Source of the DNA: an uncultured Lachnospiraceae bacterium
Lineage (GTDB): Bacteria > Bacillota > Clostridia > Lachnospirales > Lachnospiraceae
NCBI GenBank assembly: GCA_910584585.1
Contig: CAJUBP010000016.1
Location: forward strand, 1 to 64,000
Length of the DNA: 64,000 nucleotides
Reading direction: 5' to 3'
Shown: piece by piece, positions 34,518-42,596 of the stretch
Numbering within the stretch: position 1 is the stretch's first letter
How the letters are laid out: every line of letters starts with the position of its first letter
Translations under genes and position numbers: made by a program
The notes under the pieces: generated by a model
Seen by the model: the letters and a program-made list of their open reading frames with translations, nothing else
Told to the model about the DNA's origin: nothing
Databases searched by the model: none

Positions 34518-35393
34518 ATGGAATGGAACGAAAGGGAAACAGGTAATATGCAGACAGTTCTGCAGATGGAACACGCAGGCGCGGAGCGTGGGAATGCATT
34601 TTGGCTGCGGGATGTGAATCTGACATTGGAGCCAGGAACTTTTATGGGAATCATCGGCAGAAACGGAGCGGGTAAGACAACGCTGTTTCATATGCTCTGC
34701 GGCCTTTGCCGCATCAGTCAGGGAGATGTCTGGCTGGAGGGAATCAGTATGAAGCAGGAGCCGGGACGCTGCAAACAGAAGCTGGGAATTATCTTTGATG
34801 ACGACTATTTTCGGCTGGATCTCTCTGTAAAATATGCGGGAAAGGTGTATGGAAAATATTATGACAGGTACTCCCAGAAAGATTTTTTGTCATACTGCAG
34901 AAAATTTGAGGTGGATATCCGTCAAAATGTCAGGAAATTGTCCAAAGGAAATTATATGAAGTTCCAGCTGGCGTTTGCCCTGGCCCACCGTCCCCGGTTG
35001 ATACTGATGGACGAACCGGAGGCAGGGTTGGATCCGGTGTTTCGGCGGGAATGGATGAATATGCTTTATGACATTATGGATGATGAGTGCAGTATTTTGT
35101 TTGCCACTCATTTGACGGAAGAACTGGAACAATATGCAGATGCTGTGACTATGCTGTCTCAGGGCCGGCAGATATTTTCTCTTACTATGCCAAAGATAGA
35201 GGAACAATACCGGATTGTCAGAGGCAGCAAAGCCCAGTTGGACTTTCTGGAGAAGCGTCTGGTGGGCAGAAAGAGCATGGAACATTATGAAGAAGGACTG
35301 TTTCAGGAAGATGGCCGTGAATTATGGGTGGAGGTCAGCCAGTCGCGGCCCACTCTGGCCCAATTGATGGATTATCTGGATGGAAAATTTTAA
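34518..35393 (+). CDS. ABC transporter ATP-binding protein (YtrB-like)
   Basis: Walker A GRNGAGKTT, Walker B LILMDEPEAGLDP, H-loop FATHLTEE. The signature is LSKGNYMKFQLA in place of LSGGQ, as often seen in YtrB-type ATPases. The ~60 C-terminal residues form a small accessory domain. 291 residues. First structural gene of a GntR-controlled operon (ATPase, permease, GntR, ATPase, permease). YtrBCDEF-like systems respond to cell-wall stress or antibiotics in Bacillus, but the role here is inferred. MQTVLQM at 34548 is an alternative start. Confidence 0.88.
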   Translation: MEWNERETGNMQTVLQMEHAGAERGNAFWLRDVNLTLEPGTFMGIIGRNGAGKTTLFHMLCGLCRISQGDVWLEGISMKQEPGRCKQKLGIIFDDDYFRLDLSVKYAGKVYGKYYDRYSQKDFLSYCRKFEVDIRQNVRKLSKGNYMKFQLAFALAHRPRLILMDEPEAGLDPVFRREWMNMLYDIMDDECSILFATHLTEELEQYADAVTMLSQGRQIFSLTMPKIEEQYRIVRGSKAQLDFLEKRLVGRKSMEHYEEGLFQEDGRELWVEVSQSRPTLAQLMDYLDGKF

Positions 35394-35417
35394 AATGGAC
35401 AGAAGGGGAATGAGAAT

Positions 35418-36197
35418 ATGAAGAAAATATGGAAGGAAGCAGAAGAAAACAGAATGGGAAGTGAAGGAAAGACGGGAGACGGCAGAGGACGGCAGGGGAC
35501 AAAAGACGGGCAGTACGCGGAATGGAAGAATTTTTCTCCTGCAAAATTCCTGAGTACCGGTCAGGAAATGCTGGTGGAGATTCGCGCCTCTCTTTATACA
35601 GCCAGGGGAAAAATGGGACTTATCTTATCTCTGGCAGGATTTCTCTGGGGCCTGAGTGAAGCGAAAGGGGCTGCCAGAGGGGAATTCGAGCCTTTTGTCC
35701 TGGTTGCCTCTCTGCTGTGGGTGGCCATGGGGCTTGCCATGCTGGTGACTTTGGAAAACAATAAGCTTTTGTATCTGCTTCCTGTCAGCAGAAAAGAATT
35801 TGCGGCCTTGCAGATACGGCGCCTGGCATGGACTTTTCTGATGGTTTTGGGAGCGATGGCATTGTTTCTTGCCTGTATGAACAAAGACGCGGAGTTTTTT
35901 TGGAGAAACTTTTTTTTGAAGGCAATTCCTTTCAGCGGCGCTATGAGCATCTATACAATTGCGGCCATTAAGCCGGTGAAAGAGAGCCAGCAGACTGGGA
36001 AAAAGATTTATCAGTTGTCGAACGCTGTGATTCTTCTGGTGCTGATATGCTGCTTTTTGAATTTTATTGTGTTCGGAGATTCCTGGGACGTCTTAGATTT
36101 GGTCCTTTCAGTAACAGATTATATCGTAAATCTGTTTACCGTCGGATATCTCTATTGGAAATTCGGTTGCGCAGATGTATATTATGACGAAATATAG
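35418..36197 (+). CDS. ABC-2 type membrane protein, partner of the 34518 ATPase
   Basis: 259 residues. A charged ~60-residue N-terminus is followed by about six hydrophobic spans (MGLILSLAGFLWGLSEA, PFVLVASLLWVAMGLAMLV and others). It starts 25 bp after the ATPase stop with GGGGAATGAG as a moderate ribosome site. The long polar N-terminus suggests the real start could be further in, but no better-placed ATG is seen. It probably forms the channel with the adjacent ATPase. Confidence 0.75.
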   Translation: MKKIWKEAEENRMGSEGKTGDGRGRQGTKDGQYAEWKNFSPAKFLSTGQEMLVEIRASLYTARGKMGLILSLAGFLWGLSEAKGAARGEFEPFVLVASLLWVAMGLAMLVTLENNKLLYLLPVSRKEFAALQIRRLAWTFLMVLGAMALFLACMNKDAEFFWRNFFLKAIPFSGAMSIYTIAAIKPVKESQQTGKKIYQLSNAVILLVLICCFLNFIVFGDSWDVLDLVLSVTDYIVNLFTVGYLYWKFGCADVYYDEI

Positions 36198-36216
36198 AAA
36201 ACAGGATGGAAGGAAA

Positions 36217-36337
36217 ATGCGAATAAAATATAGAAAACAGCTTGAAAGAGGACGCAGATGAAAAATGAGAAAACAGGATTGGAAAGAGGACGCAGATGAA
36301 AAATGAGAAAACAGGATTGGAAAGAGGACGCAGATGA
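36217..36337 (+). repeat. 38-bp tandem repeats with chained mini-ORFs before gntR
   Basis: GAGGACGCAGATGAAA occurs at 36248, 36286 and 36324 (period 38). The units encode mini-ORFs MRIKYRKQLERGRR (36217-36261), MKNEKTGLERGRR (36258-36299) and again MKNEKTGLERGRR (36296-36337). Each ends in ATGA, overlapping the next start, and the last overlaps the gntR ATG at 36334. Codons for ERGRR supply each ribosome site. Confidence 0.85.
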
Positions 36338-36708
36338 AAATTTTAATTTCAAATACCAGCAATCTTGCTATATATGAGCAAATCATCCGGCAGATTAAGG
36401 ACGCGGTGATAGCCAAAGAGATTCAGGAGGGAGAAATGCTGCCTTCCATACGTTCTTTGGCCAAAGACTTGCAGATCAGCGTGATTACCACAAAACGGGC
36501 ATACGAAGAACTGGAAAAAGAAGGCCTGATTTATTCTGTGAAAGGCAAAGGGTTCTACGTTGCGAAACAGAATACCAGTATGCTGAAAGAAAAAAAGATA
36601 CAAATGCTGGAGGAAGAGCTGGGAAAACTGGCGGCAGAGTGGAAACTGGCAGGGCTGACCAAAGAAGATATGAAAGATTATATTGAAGTGCTGTTTGAAG
36701 AATTCTAA
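36334..36708 (+). CDS. GntR-family transcriptional regulator, YtrA subfamily
   Basis: 124 residues. Winged helix-turn-helix at residues ~10-75 (YEQIIRQIKDAVIAKEIQEG, MLPSIRSLAKDLQISVITTKRAYEELEKEGLI), then a short helical C-terminus (~45 residues) as in the YtrA subgroup, which lacks the large effector domain of other GntR proteins. It lies in the middle of the ABC operon it likely represses through the palindrome at 34354. Its start is preceded by three chained mini-ORFs, so its translation may be tuned by coupling. Confidence 0.9.
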   Translation: MKILISNTSNLAIYEQIIRQIKDAVIAKEIQEGEMLPSIRSLAKDLQISVITTKRAYEELEKEGLIYSVKGKGFYVAKQNTSMLKEKKIQMLEEELGKLAAEWKLAGLTKEDMKDYIEVLFEEF

Positions 36709-36798
36709 ATATTGCAAAGATAAAATTGAAGCATTGTTTGAGGATTTGCAGATATTATAAAGATGAGTATTGCAATAGAAAGCGGGAAGAGAAGGATT

Positions 36799-37734
36799 AT
36801 GGAAAAATGTCTGGGTGAATTACAAATCGCTGAAAATGGTTTCAGAGAGGAAGATGAGAAACACTGCAAAAGCAGCATAAAAACAGAGGGATTGTCCAAA
36901 AAGTACCGTAATTTTCAGCTTCAGGGCGTTACCCTGGAAGTGCCGGCCGGGAACATCCTTGGGCTGTTGGGCAGAAACGGCGCAGGCAAGACAACAGTAA
37001 TGAAATTATTATCGGGGCATACGCGAAAAAGCGGCGGCAAAATATGGGTTGCGGGTTATGATCTGGATCGTGAACCGATTTCGGCCAAAGAACAGATTGG
37101 CCTGATGCTGGATGAACCTATGTTTTTTGAGACAAGAAGCCTGTGGGAAAATGGAGTGGCTTTCGGCAAATTTTATCCGGCCTTTGGCGAGGATACTTTT
37201 CGGAAATGGCTCTCTGTATTCAGACTGAAAAAGTCAGATTGGCCGGGGATGTTATCAAAGGGGGATCGGATGAAATTCCAGTTTGCCTTTGCCCTGTCGC
37301 ACCATCCGAAAACGCTTCTTTTGGATGAACCCACTGGTAATCTGGACCCTGTGTTCCGGAAAGAGTTTCTGGAACTTTTACAGGAGGCAGTGGAGGAAGA
37401 ACAGATTGGCGTATTGTTTTCTTCCCATCTTACTTCGGATCTGGAGCAGATTGCAGATGGGGTTGCGCTGCTGGAGCAGGGAGAGCTTCTCTACTGTGAT
37501 TCCATGGAGATGCTGAAATCCCGTTACTGTCTGCTGAAAGGGGATCCTGAGATGGGAAAAAGGCTGAAAATGAGTAAGGAACCTGGAATTCTGGGAATTC
37601 AGGTCAGCAGAGTGGGATTTGAAGCAATGGCGGATTTGCAAAATATTTCGGACAATCTTCGGAGTATTATGGAGAGCGCGGTGCAGGAAGAGGTGGATTT
37701 ATCAAAGTGGATGTACTATATGATAAAACATTGA
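36799..37734 (+). CDS. ABC transporter ATP-binding protein (second of the operon)
   Basis: Walker A GRNGAGKTTV, signature MLSKGDRMKFQFAFAL (again LSKG), Walker B LLLDEPTGNLDP, H-loop SSHLTSD. A short extra N-terminal segment of ~30 polar residues precedes the first strand. The ATG at 36799 follows AGAAGG by five bases; 36763 in the same frame is a weaker alternative. Together with the 34518 ATPase it gives two ATPases per operon, as in ytr loci. Its partner is the 37757 membrane protein. Confidence 0.88.
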   Translation: MEKCLGELQIAENGFREEDEKHCKSSIKTEGLSKKYRNFQLQGVTLEVPAGNILGLLGRNGAGKTTVMKLLSGHTRKSGGKIWVAGYDLDREPISAKEQIGLMLDEPMFFETRSLWENGVAFGKFYPAFGEDTFRKWLSVFRLKKSDWPGMLSKGDRMKFQFAFALSHHPKTLLLDEPTGNLDPVFRKEFLELLQEAVEEEQIGVLFSSHLTSDLEQIADGVALLEQGELLYCDSMEMLKSRYCLLKGDPEMGKRLKMSKEPGILGIQVSRVGFEAMADLQNISDNLRSIMESAVQEEVDLSKWMYYMIKH

Positions 37735-37756
37735 TTTAAAACAGGGAGGAAACATT

Positions 37757-38347
37757 ATGTGGAAAAAAATTATGCAGTTTGATAACCCAAATGGTCTGGG
37801 AGGATTTGTGCGTTCCCCTTTTTTGAATATCAATCAGAGAGTTACCGGAAAAGGCGCCATGGGCACCAGAGGGATGCTCCTGTTTCTGGGATACAGTTTT
37901 TATTTTATTCTGGCTCTGTGCGGAGATTATAGGGAGTCGGTATTTATGGCTGATTTGGCATCAGCGTTTGTCATGTTTCTTATGCTCTTTACCATGGCCC
38001 GTTATACCAGAAAAGAAGGAGAATATTGGCGGCCGGTCTACCAGAAAATCAAATATTTTCCTGTAGACAGAAAGAAATATCTGCTGGCTAAGGCAGTGCC
38101 GGCGGGACATGTGATTGGAATGGTTCTTGGGGTTCAATGGGCTGCTTATCTGTGCAGGATGTTCATGCACCGGGAGATTCCCATGGAAACCATTGGGTTT
38201 ATCACCATTGCCGCGCTGTTTGCTGGAATCTGGTATTTTCTTTCCTTCTTGCTCTTGATGGTATTGGGAGAGCGGGCAATGAATCTGTTTCCGGTTCCTT
38301 TTGTAGCAGGAATCATTATCGTGCATCTTTTATGCCATGCAGGGTAG
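37757..38347 (+). CDS. Membrane protein, partner of the 36799 ATPase
   Basis: 196 residues with about five hydrophobic spans (GMLLFLGYSFYFILALCG, ADLASAFVMFLMLFTMARY, VIGMVLGVQWAAYL, FITIAALFAGIWYFLSFLLL, LFPVPFVAGIIIVHLL). It starts after GGGAGGAAACATT. No family signature is recognised, but position and size fit a small ABC-2 permease subunit. Last gene of the GntR-regulated operon. Confidence 0.75.
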   Translation: MWKKIMQFDNPNGLGGFVRSPFLNINQRVTGKGAMGTRGMLLFLGYSFYFILALCGDYRESVFMADLASAFVMFLMLFTMARYTRKEGEYWRPVYQKIKYFPVDRKKYLLAKAVPAGHVIGMVLGVQWAAYLCRMFMHREIPMETIGFITIAALFAGIWYFLSFLLLMVLGERAMNLFPVPFVAGIIIVHLLCHAG

Positions 38348-38385
38348 CCTTTTGTGCCGCAGAGGAATTTTCTTGTGATTTTTGG

Positions 38386-38410
38386 GTAACAGATCAGGCT
38401 GAACTGTTGC
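38386..38410 (+). repeat. Short dispersed hairpin, GTAACAG family, copy 3
   Basis: GTAACAGATCAGGCTGAACT pairs as GTAACAG...CTGTTGC with one G.T-type change. It shares CTGAACTGTT with the copies at 4190 and 14445. It lies between the ABC operon and the ksgA promoter. Confidence 0.5.
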
Positions 38411-38439
38411 CATTTTCGGAACAGGAATCGGAAAACAGA

Positions 38440-38468
38440 TTGCTATCTCAGGAAAAAACATGTATAAT
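38440..38468 (+). promoter_or_regulatory. Promoter of ksgA
   Basis: TTGCTA, 17-bp spacer, TATAAT. It lies about 60 bp before the ksgA start, which supports the 38530 start over the longer open frame. Confidence 0.65.
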
Positions 38469-38529
38469 CTTTTCATTATTAGGGAACCAAAGTATGCAGT
38501 GCGGGAGAACGCACCGGATGGAGGAAGTC

Positions 38530-39405
38530 ATGGCAGATTTAGGAAAACCGCAGAACACCATAGCTATATTGCAGAAATACCACTTTAACTTTCAGAAGAA
38601 ATTCGGACAGAATTTCCTGATTGATCCCAGAGTTCTGGATAAGATTATCGTTGCCGCCGGAATTACCAAAGAGGATTTTGTGTTGGAAATCGGGCCGGGA
38701 ATCGGAACAATGACACAATATCTCTGTGAAAACGCCAGAGAGGTAACGGCGGTGGAAATTGACAGAAACTTAATTCCCATATTGGAGGATACGCTGCATG
38801 ATTATGAAAATGTGGAGATAATCAACGAAGATATTCTCAAAGTAGATATCAATCGTCTGGCTCAGGAAAAGAATAACGGCAACCCCATCAAAGTAGTGGC
38901 GAACCTGCCCTACTATATTACGACTCCCATCATTATGGGCCTGTTTGAAAGCCATGTTCCGGTAGACAGCATTACCATAATGGTGCAGAAAGAGGTGGCA
39001 GAGCGCATGCAGGCGGGACCGGGAAGCAAGGATTACGGAGCGTTATCCCTGGCAGTCCAGTACTATGCCAAGCCGGAAATAATTGCCCACGTACCCCCCA
39101 ATTGCTTTATGCCAAGGCCCAAAGTGGGAAGCGCAGTCATCCGGTTGGTTAGGCATGAAAAGGCGGCGGTGCAGCCAGAAAATGAAGAGCTGATGTTTCG
39201 CGTAATCCGCGCCTCCTTTAACCAGAGACGCAAAACGCTGGTAAACGGACTGAATAATTCACCGGAAATTCCGGCTTCAAAAGAACAAATAGCGGCTGCG
39301 TTGGAACAACTGGGACTAAATCCAAATGTACGGGGAGAAGCCCTCACTTTAGAACAATTTGCAAGATTAAGCGACATTCTGGAGCAGCAGCGAAACATTC
39401 CTTAA
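38530..39405 (+). CDS. rsmA: 16S rRNA dimethyltransferase (KsgA/RsmA)
   Basis: Dimethylates two adjacent adenines near the 3' end of 16S rRNA late in 30S assembly. It has the diagnostic FGQNFLIDPRVLDKI, SAM motif EIGPGIGTMT and catalytic NLPYYITTPII. A C-terminal helical domain follows (ASFNQRRKTLVNGL). 291 residues is the usual length. The frame is open far upstream into the preceding gene, but GGAGGAAG seven bases before 38530 and the promoter at 38440 fix the start. Confidence 0.95.
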   Translation: MADLGKPQNTIAILQKYHFNFQKKFGQNFLIDPRVLDKIIVAAGITKEDFVLEIGPGIGTMTQYLCENAREVTAVEIDRNLIPILEDTLHDYENVEIINEDILKVDINRLAQEKNNGNPIKVVANLPYYITTPIIMGLFESHVPVDSITIMVQKEVAERMQAGPGSKDYGALSLAVQYYAKPEIIAHVPPNCFMPRPKVGSAVIRLVRHEKAAVQPENEELMFRVIRASFNQRRKTLVNGLNNSPEIPASKEQIAAALEQLGLNPNVRGEALTLEQFARLSDILEQQRNIP

Positions 39406-39436
39406 ACTCACTCTGGCCTTACAAAGAACATTTTAT

Positions 39437-39459
39437 ATTTCCGTCCGTCCCCAAATATA
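39437..39459. repeat. Solo right end of the GATACACAGG palindromic element
   Basis: ATTTCCGTCCGTCCCCAAAT matches the right end of the 19105 copy (ATTTCCGTCCGTATCCAAAA) with small changes. No left arm is found before it. It stands between the convergent ksgA and 39471 genes. Confidence 0.6.
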
Positions 39460-39470
39460 AAAATTCCATT

Positions 39471-40277
39471 CTATTTCCGATAAGCCTCACTTTGGTTAAA
39501 TTCTATCACATCCTTCTGGAACCGTTTCAGGATATTCTGGTTTTGAAGTTTGGGATTGATCCGGGCCTCAATGGCTATGCTGTGAAAGAACCCGCACCAG
39601 AGCTTCTGGTATTCCAGCTCTTCTGGGGAAAAGCGGCTCAGCATCTCTTCATTCAGGCTGCTGGTATCTGTCAGAAAGAAGCCTTTCCCTTTGGGATGAA
39701 GGGCGGCCTGGCTGTGGGAGGCGTCATAGATCATGAAGTTCTCCTGGGGAAGCCGGTCAGCAAAGTGTTCTCCAAGGAAAGGAAGTACATGATTCTTAGG
39801 GTGGACTCTGGCAAAAAGCAGGCCGTTTTCCAATTCCTGGAACCGCAGGAATCCAAGGAGATGATGGGCCTCATTGAAAGTGCTTCGGGAAAGCTGGAAT
39901 ACCCGGTTGACGCAGGGCTCTCCCAGATAGTTCAGTACCTTGCTGCCGTCTTTTAGGGACAGTGCCAGCACGACCGTATGGTAGATGGCATTTGCCTTGT
40001 CCATTTCTTTTTTTTGTTTGCAATGTTCCTCCAGCGCAGAGGCGGCCTGGCACAATTCTGTATAGGTTTCTTCTCCCAGGCGCTTTCGCAGCGTGCGGGC
40101 TACTTTTTCACTTTTCTCATAATCAGTGGAGACAGTAATATATTGGTCAAATAAAGTGCAGTTGTCCGGCGGACAGACGGTAAGTGAAATATTTGCGTGT
40201 CCGTATCTGCTGGCCCAGGCATCGTAGACCCCGGTAAAAATTCCGTCAATACTGTTTTCACAGATGAATACATACAT
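39471..40277 (-). CDS. TIGR03915-family protein (DUF4130), partner of radical SAM protein
   Basis: 268 residues. The opening MYVFICENSIDGIFTGVYDAW, the motif YLGEPCVNRVFQLSR and the later LENGLLFARVHPKNHVLP with HFADRLP match the family annotated as probable DNA metabolism protein, always found next to the radical SAM protein encoded upstream here (40399-41751). The start is preceded by AAAGGA. The biochemical role is not established in the family. Confidence 0.82.
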   Translation of the reverse strand: MYVFICENSIDGIFTGVYDAWASRYGHANISLTVCPPDNCTLFDQYITVSTDYEKSEKVARTLRKRLGEETYTELCQAASALEEHCKQKKEMDKANAIYHTVVLALSLKDGSKVLNYLGEPCVNRVFQLSRSTFNEAHHLLGFLRFQELENGLLFARVHPKNHVLPFLGEHFADRLPQENFMIYDASHSQAALHPKGKGFFLTDTSSLNEEMLSRFSPEELEYQKLWCGFFHSIAIEARINPKLQNQNILKRFQKDVIEFNQSEAYRK

Positions 40278-40398
40278 GGCAATTCCTTTCGTTTGAGCAT
40301 GAATATCAGCAGGCGGTGAATCATTTATTCAAGTCGAAGCGGCAATGTTCGGAGTAATTGTTCCTTTCACATCGTTCAGGCAGCAGCGCGGAAGATAG

Positions 40399-41751
40399 CT
40401 AAACAGCGGCAATCTGCTGATTTGGCGGAATGATCCGGGCATCCGTCAGCTGGAATTCAGAGCGCATGTCTTTATCAAAGAAGCTGAGCTGCTGGTATCC
40501 GCTTTCCCGGATATCTCTCGGAAGCTGCGTCTTATCCCGCATCAAATTCTCACAGATATAGTTTTCTTCCAGTTTGGTGTTGTACATCATTTTGCCGGAG
40601 CAGGTAATGAAATACAGGGCTCGTTTCAGAACTACGCCGATTTTTTTCAAATCGTCAAAGCTGAGGTTGTTTCTCTTCCGGGCTTTCACAATGCGTTCGG
40701 CGGACTTGTAGCCGATGCCGGGCACCCGCAGCAGCGTCTGGTAGGGAGCCTTATTAATTTCCACAGGGAAGCATTCTAAATGGCGCAGGGCCCAGTCGCA
40801 CTTGGGGTCCAGAAAGATATTAAAGTCCGGGCGATCTTCTGACAGCAGCTCCGAAACCTGAAAGTGGTAGTAGCGCAGCAGCCAGTCCGCTTGATACAGA
40901 CGGTGTTCCCGCAGCAGCGGAGGACCTCCGGGCAGGGCAGGCAGAAGAGAATTCCCGTTCACATTGACGAAAGCGGAATAAAACACCCGTTTCAGCTGGA
41001 ACTTCTGGTAAAGACCTTCCGCAACGCTCATAATCTGAAAATCATTCTCCGGGGTGGCTCCGATAATCATCTGGGTGGACTGGCCGGCAGGGACAAACTG
41101 CGGAGCCTCTCGATATACCGTTAATTCCTGTTTATTGTCGGTAATCCGGTTCTGGATCTGGCGCATGGGCTTTAAGATCGTATTGCGGGACTTACAAGGG
41201 GCAAGCCGGCGGAGTCCGTCTGCCGTGGGAAGTTCCAGGTTGATGCTCATGCGATCCACAAGAAAACCGGTCTTCTCGATTAAAAATGGATCGGCGCCTG
41301 GGATGGACTTCACATGAATATATCCGCGGAACTGGTGGACATTGCGGAGCTGATATATGGTCTGGTAAATCAAATCCATGGTATAGTTAGGGCTTACCAG
41401 AATGCCGGAACTTAAAAATAAACCTTCAATATAATTGCGGCGGTAGAATTCCATAGTAAGGGTACAGATTTCTTCCGGCGTAAAAGAGGCCCGGACCACA
41501 TCTGTGCCGCAGTTATTCAGGCAGTAGGCGCAATTAAAGATGCATTCATTGGTGAATAAGATCTTCAAAAGCGAAATGCATCTTCCGTCAGCAGAAAAAC
41601 TGTGGCAGATGCCGGGAGCAACAGAATTCCCCATGCCTTTGCCGTTGCCCTTCCGATCCACGCCGCTGGAAGTGCAGGCGACATCATATTTGGCGGCGTC
41701 TGACAGGATTGTTAATTTCTCCAATAAATTCATGTTTTTCTGTAAATTCAT
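40399..41751 (-). CDS. TIGR03916-family radical SAM protein, putative DNA modification/repair
   Basis: The Fe4S4 cluster motif is NECIFNCAYCLNNC (CX3CX2C) at ~residues 70-83, which makes this a radical SAM enzyme. A C-terminal helix-hairpin-helix (LLRVPGIGYKSAERIVKARK) implies DNA binding. 450 residues. The ATG at 41751 follows AAAAGG on the minus strand; the longer frame adds only two residues. It forms a two-gene unit with the 39471 gene, a pairing known in many Firmicutes and Bacteroidetes. The modification performed is unknown. Confidence 0.85.
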   Translation of the reverse strand: MNLQKNMNLLEKLTILSDAAKYDVACTSSGVDRKGNGKGMGNSVAPGICHSFSADGRCISLLKILFTNECIFNCAYCLNNCGTDVVRASFTPEEICTLTMEFYRRNYIEGLFLSSGILVSPNYTMDLIYQTIYQLRNVHQFRGYIHVKSIPGADPFLIEKTGFLVDRMSINLELPTADGLRRLAPCKSRNTILKPMRQIQNRITDNKQELTVYREAPQFVPAGQSTQMIIGATPENDFQIMSVAEGLYQKFQLKRVFYSAFVNVNGNSLLPALPGGPPLLREHRLYQADWLLRYYHFQVSELLSEDRPDFNIFLDPKCDWALRHLECFPVEINKAPYQTLLRVPGIGYKSAERIVKARKRNNLSFDDLKKIGVVLKRALYFITCSGKMMYNTKLEENYICENLMRDKTQLPRDIRESGYQQLSFFDKDMRSEFQLTDARIIPPNQQIAAV

Positions 41752-41926
41752 AAGCACACAACCTTTTCCAAAACAAGTACGAACTCATGTTCTGAAACTA
41801 TATTAACATATGGGCGGGAGAAAATCAAGAGAAAAACAGAATATTTGTTCGAAAATTTATTTTAAGACTGAGCATAAACAATGACCGCTTTTTCTGCTTT
41901 CAAGCGGTATTTTAAACAGAATAAGG

Positions 41927-41973
41927 ATTAGAAAAATGCAACATTTTATATCAAATTGTTGCATTTTTCTAAT
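41927..41973. promoter_or_regulatory. 17-bp perfect hairpin upstream of csrA
   Basis: ATTAGAAAAATGCAACA (41927-41943) and TGTTGCATTTTTCTAAT (41957-41973) pair perfectly around a 13-nt loop. The central 29 bases are, but for one base, the reverse complement of the hairpin at 42089. It may be a terminator or an operator. The 408-bp gap between the rSAM gene and csrA holds this, the hairpin at 42089 and no gene. Confidence 0.65.
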
Positions 41974-41987
41974 TACACTGATAATAT
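41959..41987 (+). promoter_or_regulatory. Possible csrA promoter
   Basis: TTGCAT, 17-bp spacer, TAATAT. The -35 lies in the right arm of the hairpin at 41927. The leader would be ~165 bases and contain the second hairpin. Confidence 0.35.
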
Positions 41988-42088
41988 CGGATGTTCCGGG
42001 AGATACTTAACCTCATTTTATAAAAAAATTGAAAAGTTTTTCCTTGTTTTACTTCCGCAATTCCTTTATTTTCCAGGCTTTCAGGGGC

Positions 42089-42119
42089 CATGCAACAATT
42101 TGATATAAAGTGTTGCATG
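42089..42119. promoter_or_regulatory. Second hairpin, inverted copy of the 41927 hairpin
   Basis: CATGCAACA and TGTTGCATG form a 9-bp stem with a 13-nt loop. Its sequence matches the complement of the 41927 hairpin core, so the two could pair with each other in DNA or RNA. It lies 40 bases before csrA. Confidence 0.6.
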
Positions 42120-42159
42120 ATCTCATCAGGAAAATGAAAGGAAACAGGAGGTTAAAAGG

Positions 42160-42471
42160 ATGCTGAAACTTACTGTAAAACCAGGGGAATACGTACTGAT
42201 CGGGGATGATATCAAGATTGTATTTACCGGCGGCAGTTCCAATAATCTGAGGATTTTGGTGGATGCGCCGAAAAAGTACAACATTGCCAGAAGCGATGCG
42301 CTGGAACGCTATGGCATGGCTCCCGATCCCGGCAATGAGGTAAAACATTACCGGGACAGAGAGATATCTCCGGAAGCGAAAGAAAAGATCAGGAAAATTC
42401 TTATGGCGGAACGCAGACAGGCGCGGGTTTTAGAAAAAAGGAAAAGTGTTAATAATTCCAGATTAACCTAG
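42160..42471 (+). CDS. csrA: CsrA-family RNA-binding translational regulator
   Basis: Binds GGA-containing hairpins in mRNA leaders and blocks ribosome access. The start MLKLTVKPGEYVLIGDD and the NNLRILVDAPKKYNIARS segment match CsrA; Arg44, a key RNA contact in the family, is present, but position 6 is Val instead of Arg. The protein has 103 residues, longer than the usual 60-75, through a Lys/Arg/Glu-rich helical tail. GGAGG precedes the ATG. It lies directly upstream of flagellin, the classic CsrA target in Gram-positives. No fliW is seen in the window. Confidence 0.85.
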   Translation: MLKLTVKPGEYVLIGDDIKIVFTGGSSNNLRILVDAPKKYNIARSDALERYGMAPDPGNEVKHYRDREISPEAKEKIRKILMAERRQARVLEKRKSVNNSRLT

Positions 42472-42516
42472 GGATCTGGCATTGTTATAGAAGAAATTCC
42501 GTGATGCGGAGTTTTC

Positions 42517-42547
42517 AAATCCGCTTGAATGCTATTAAGCGGGTTTT
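42517..42547 (+). terminator. Terminator of csrA
   Basis: AAATCCGCTT pairs with AAGCGGGTTT around a 10-nt loop and runs into TTTT. Its last base touches the -35 of the flagellin promoter. Confidence 0.65.
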
Positions 42548-42573
42548 AAAGAAACATGGCTGATGGCCGAGAC
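42547..42573 (+). promoter_or_regulatory. Sigma-28 (FliA/SigD) promoter of the flagellin gene
   Basis: TAAA (42547-42550), exactly 15 bases, then GCCGAGAC (42566-42573), matching the consensus TAAA-N15-GCCGATAA. It places transcription start near 42580 and gives a ~43-base leader. Confidence 0.85.
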
Positions 42574-42582
42574 CATAATATT

Positions 42583-42596
42583 GCAAATGGATTTGC
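42583..42596 (+). promoter_or_regulatory. Predicted CsrA-binding hairpin in the flagellin leader
   Basis: GCAAA-TGGA-TTTGC forms a 5-bp stem presenting ATGGAT in the loop, the preferred CsrA site. A second GGA lies in the ribosome site AAGGAGGA (42609-42616). A two-site arrangement of this kind is known for hag in Bacillus subtilis. Confidence 0.75.

Noticed and set aside
38137..38529. Upstream extension of the ksgA reading frame
   Set aside because: It overlaps the preceding membrane-protein gene and spans a good promoter at 38440; GGAGGAAG supports the start at 38530.
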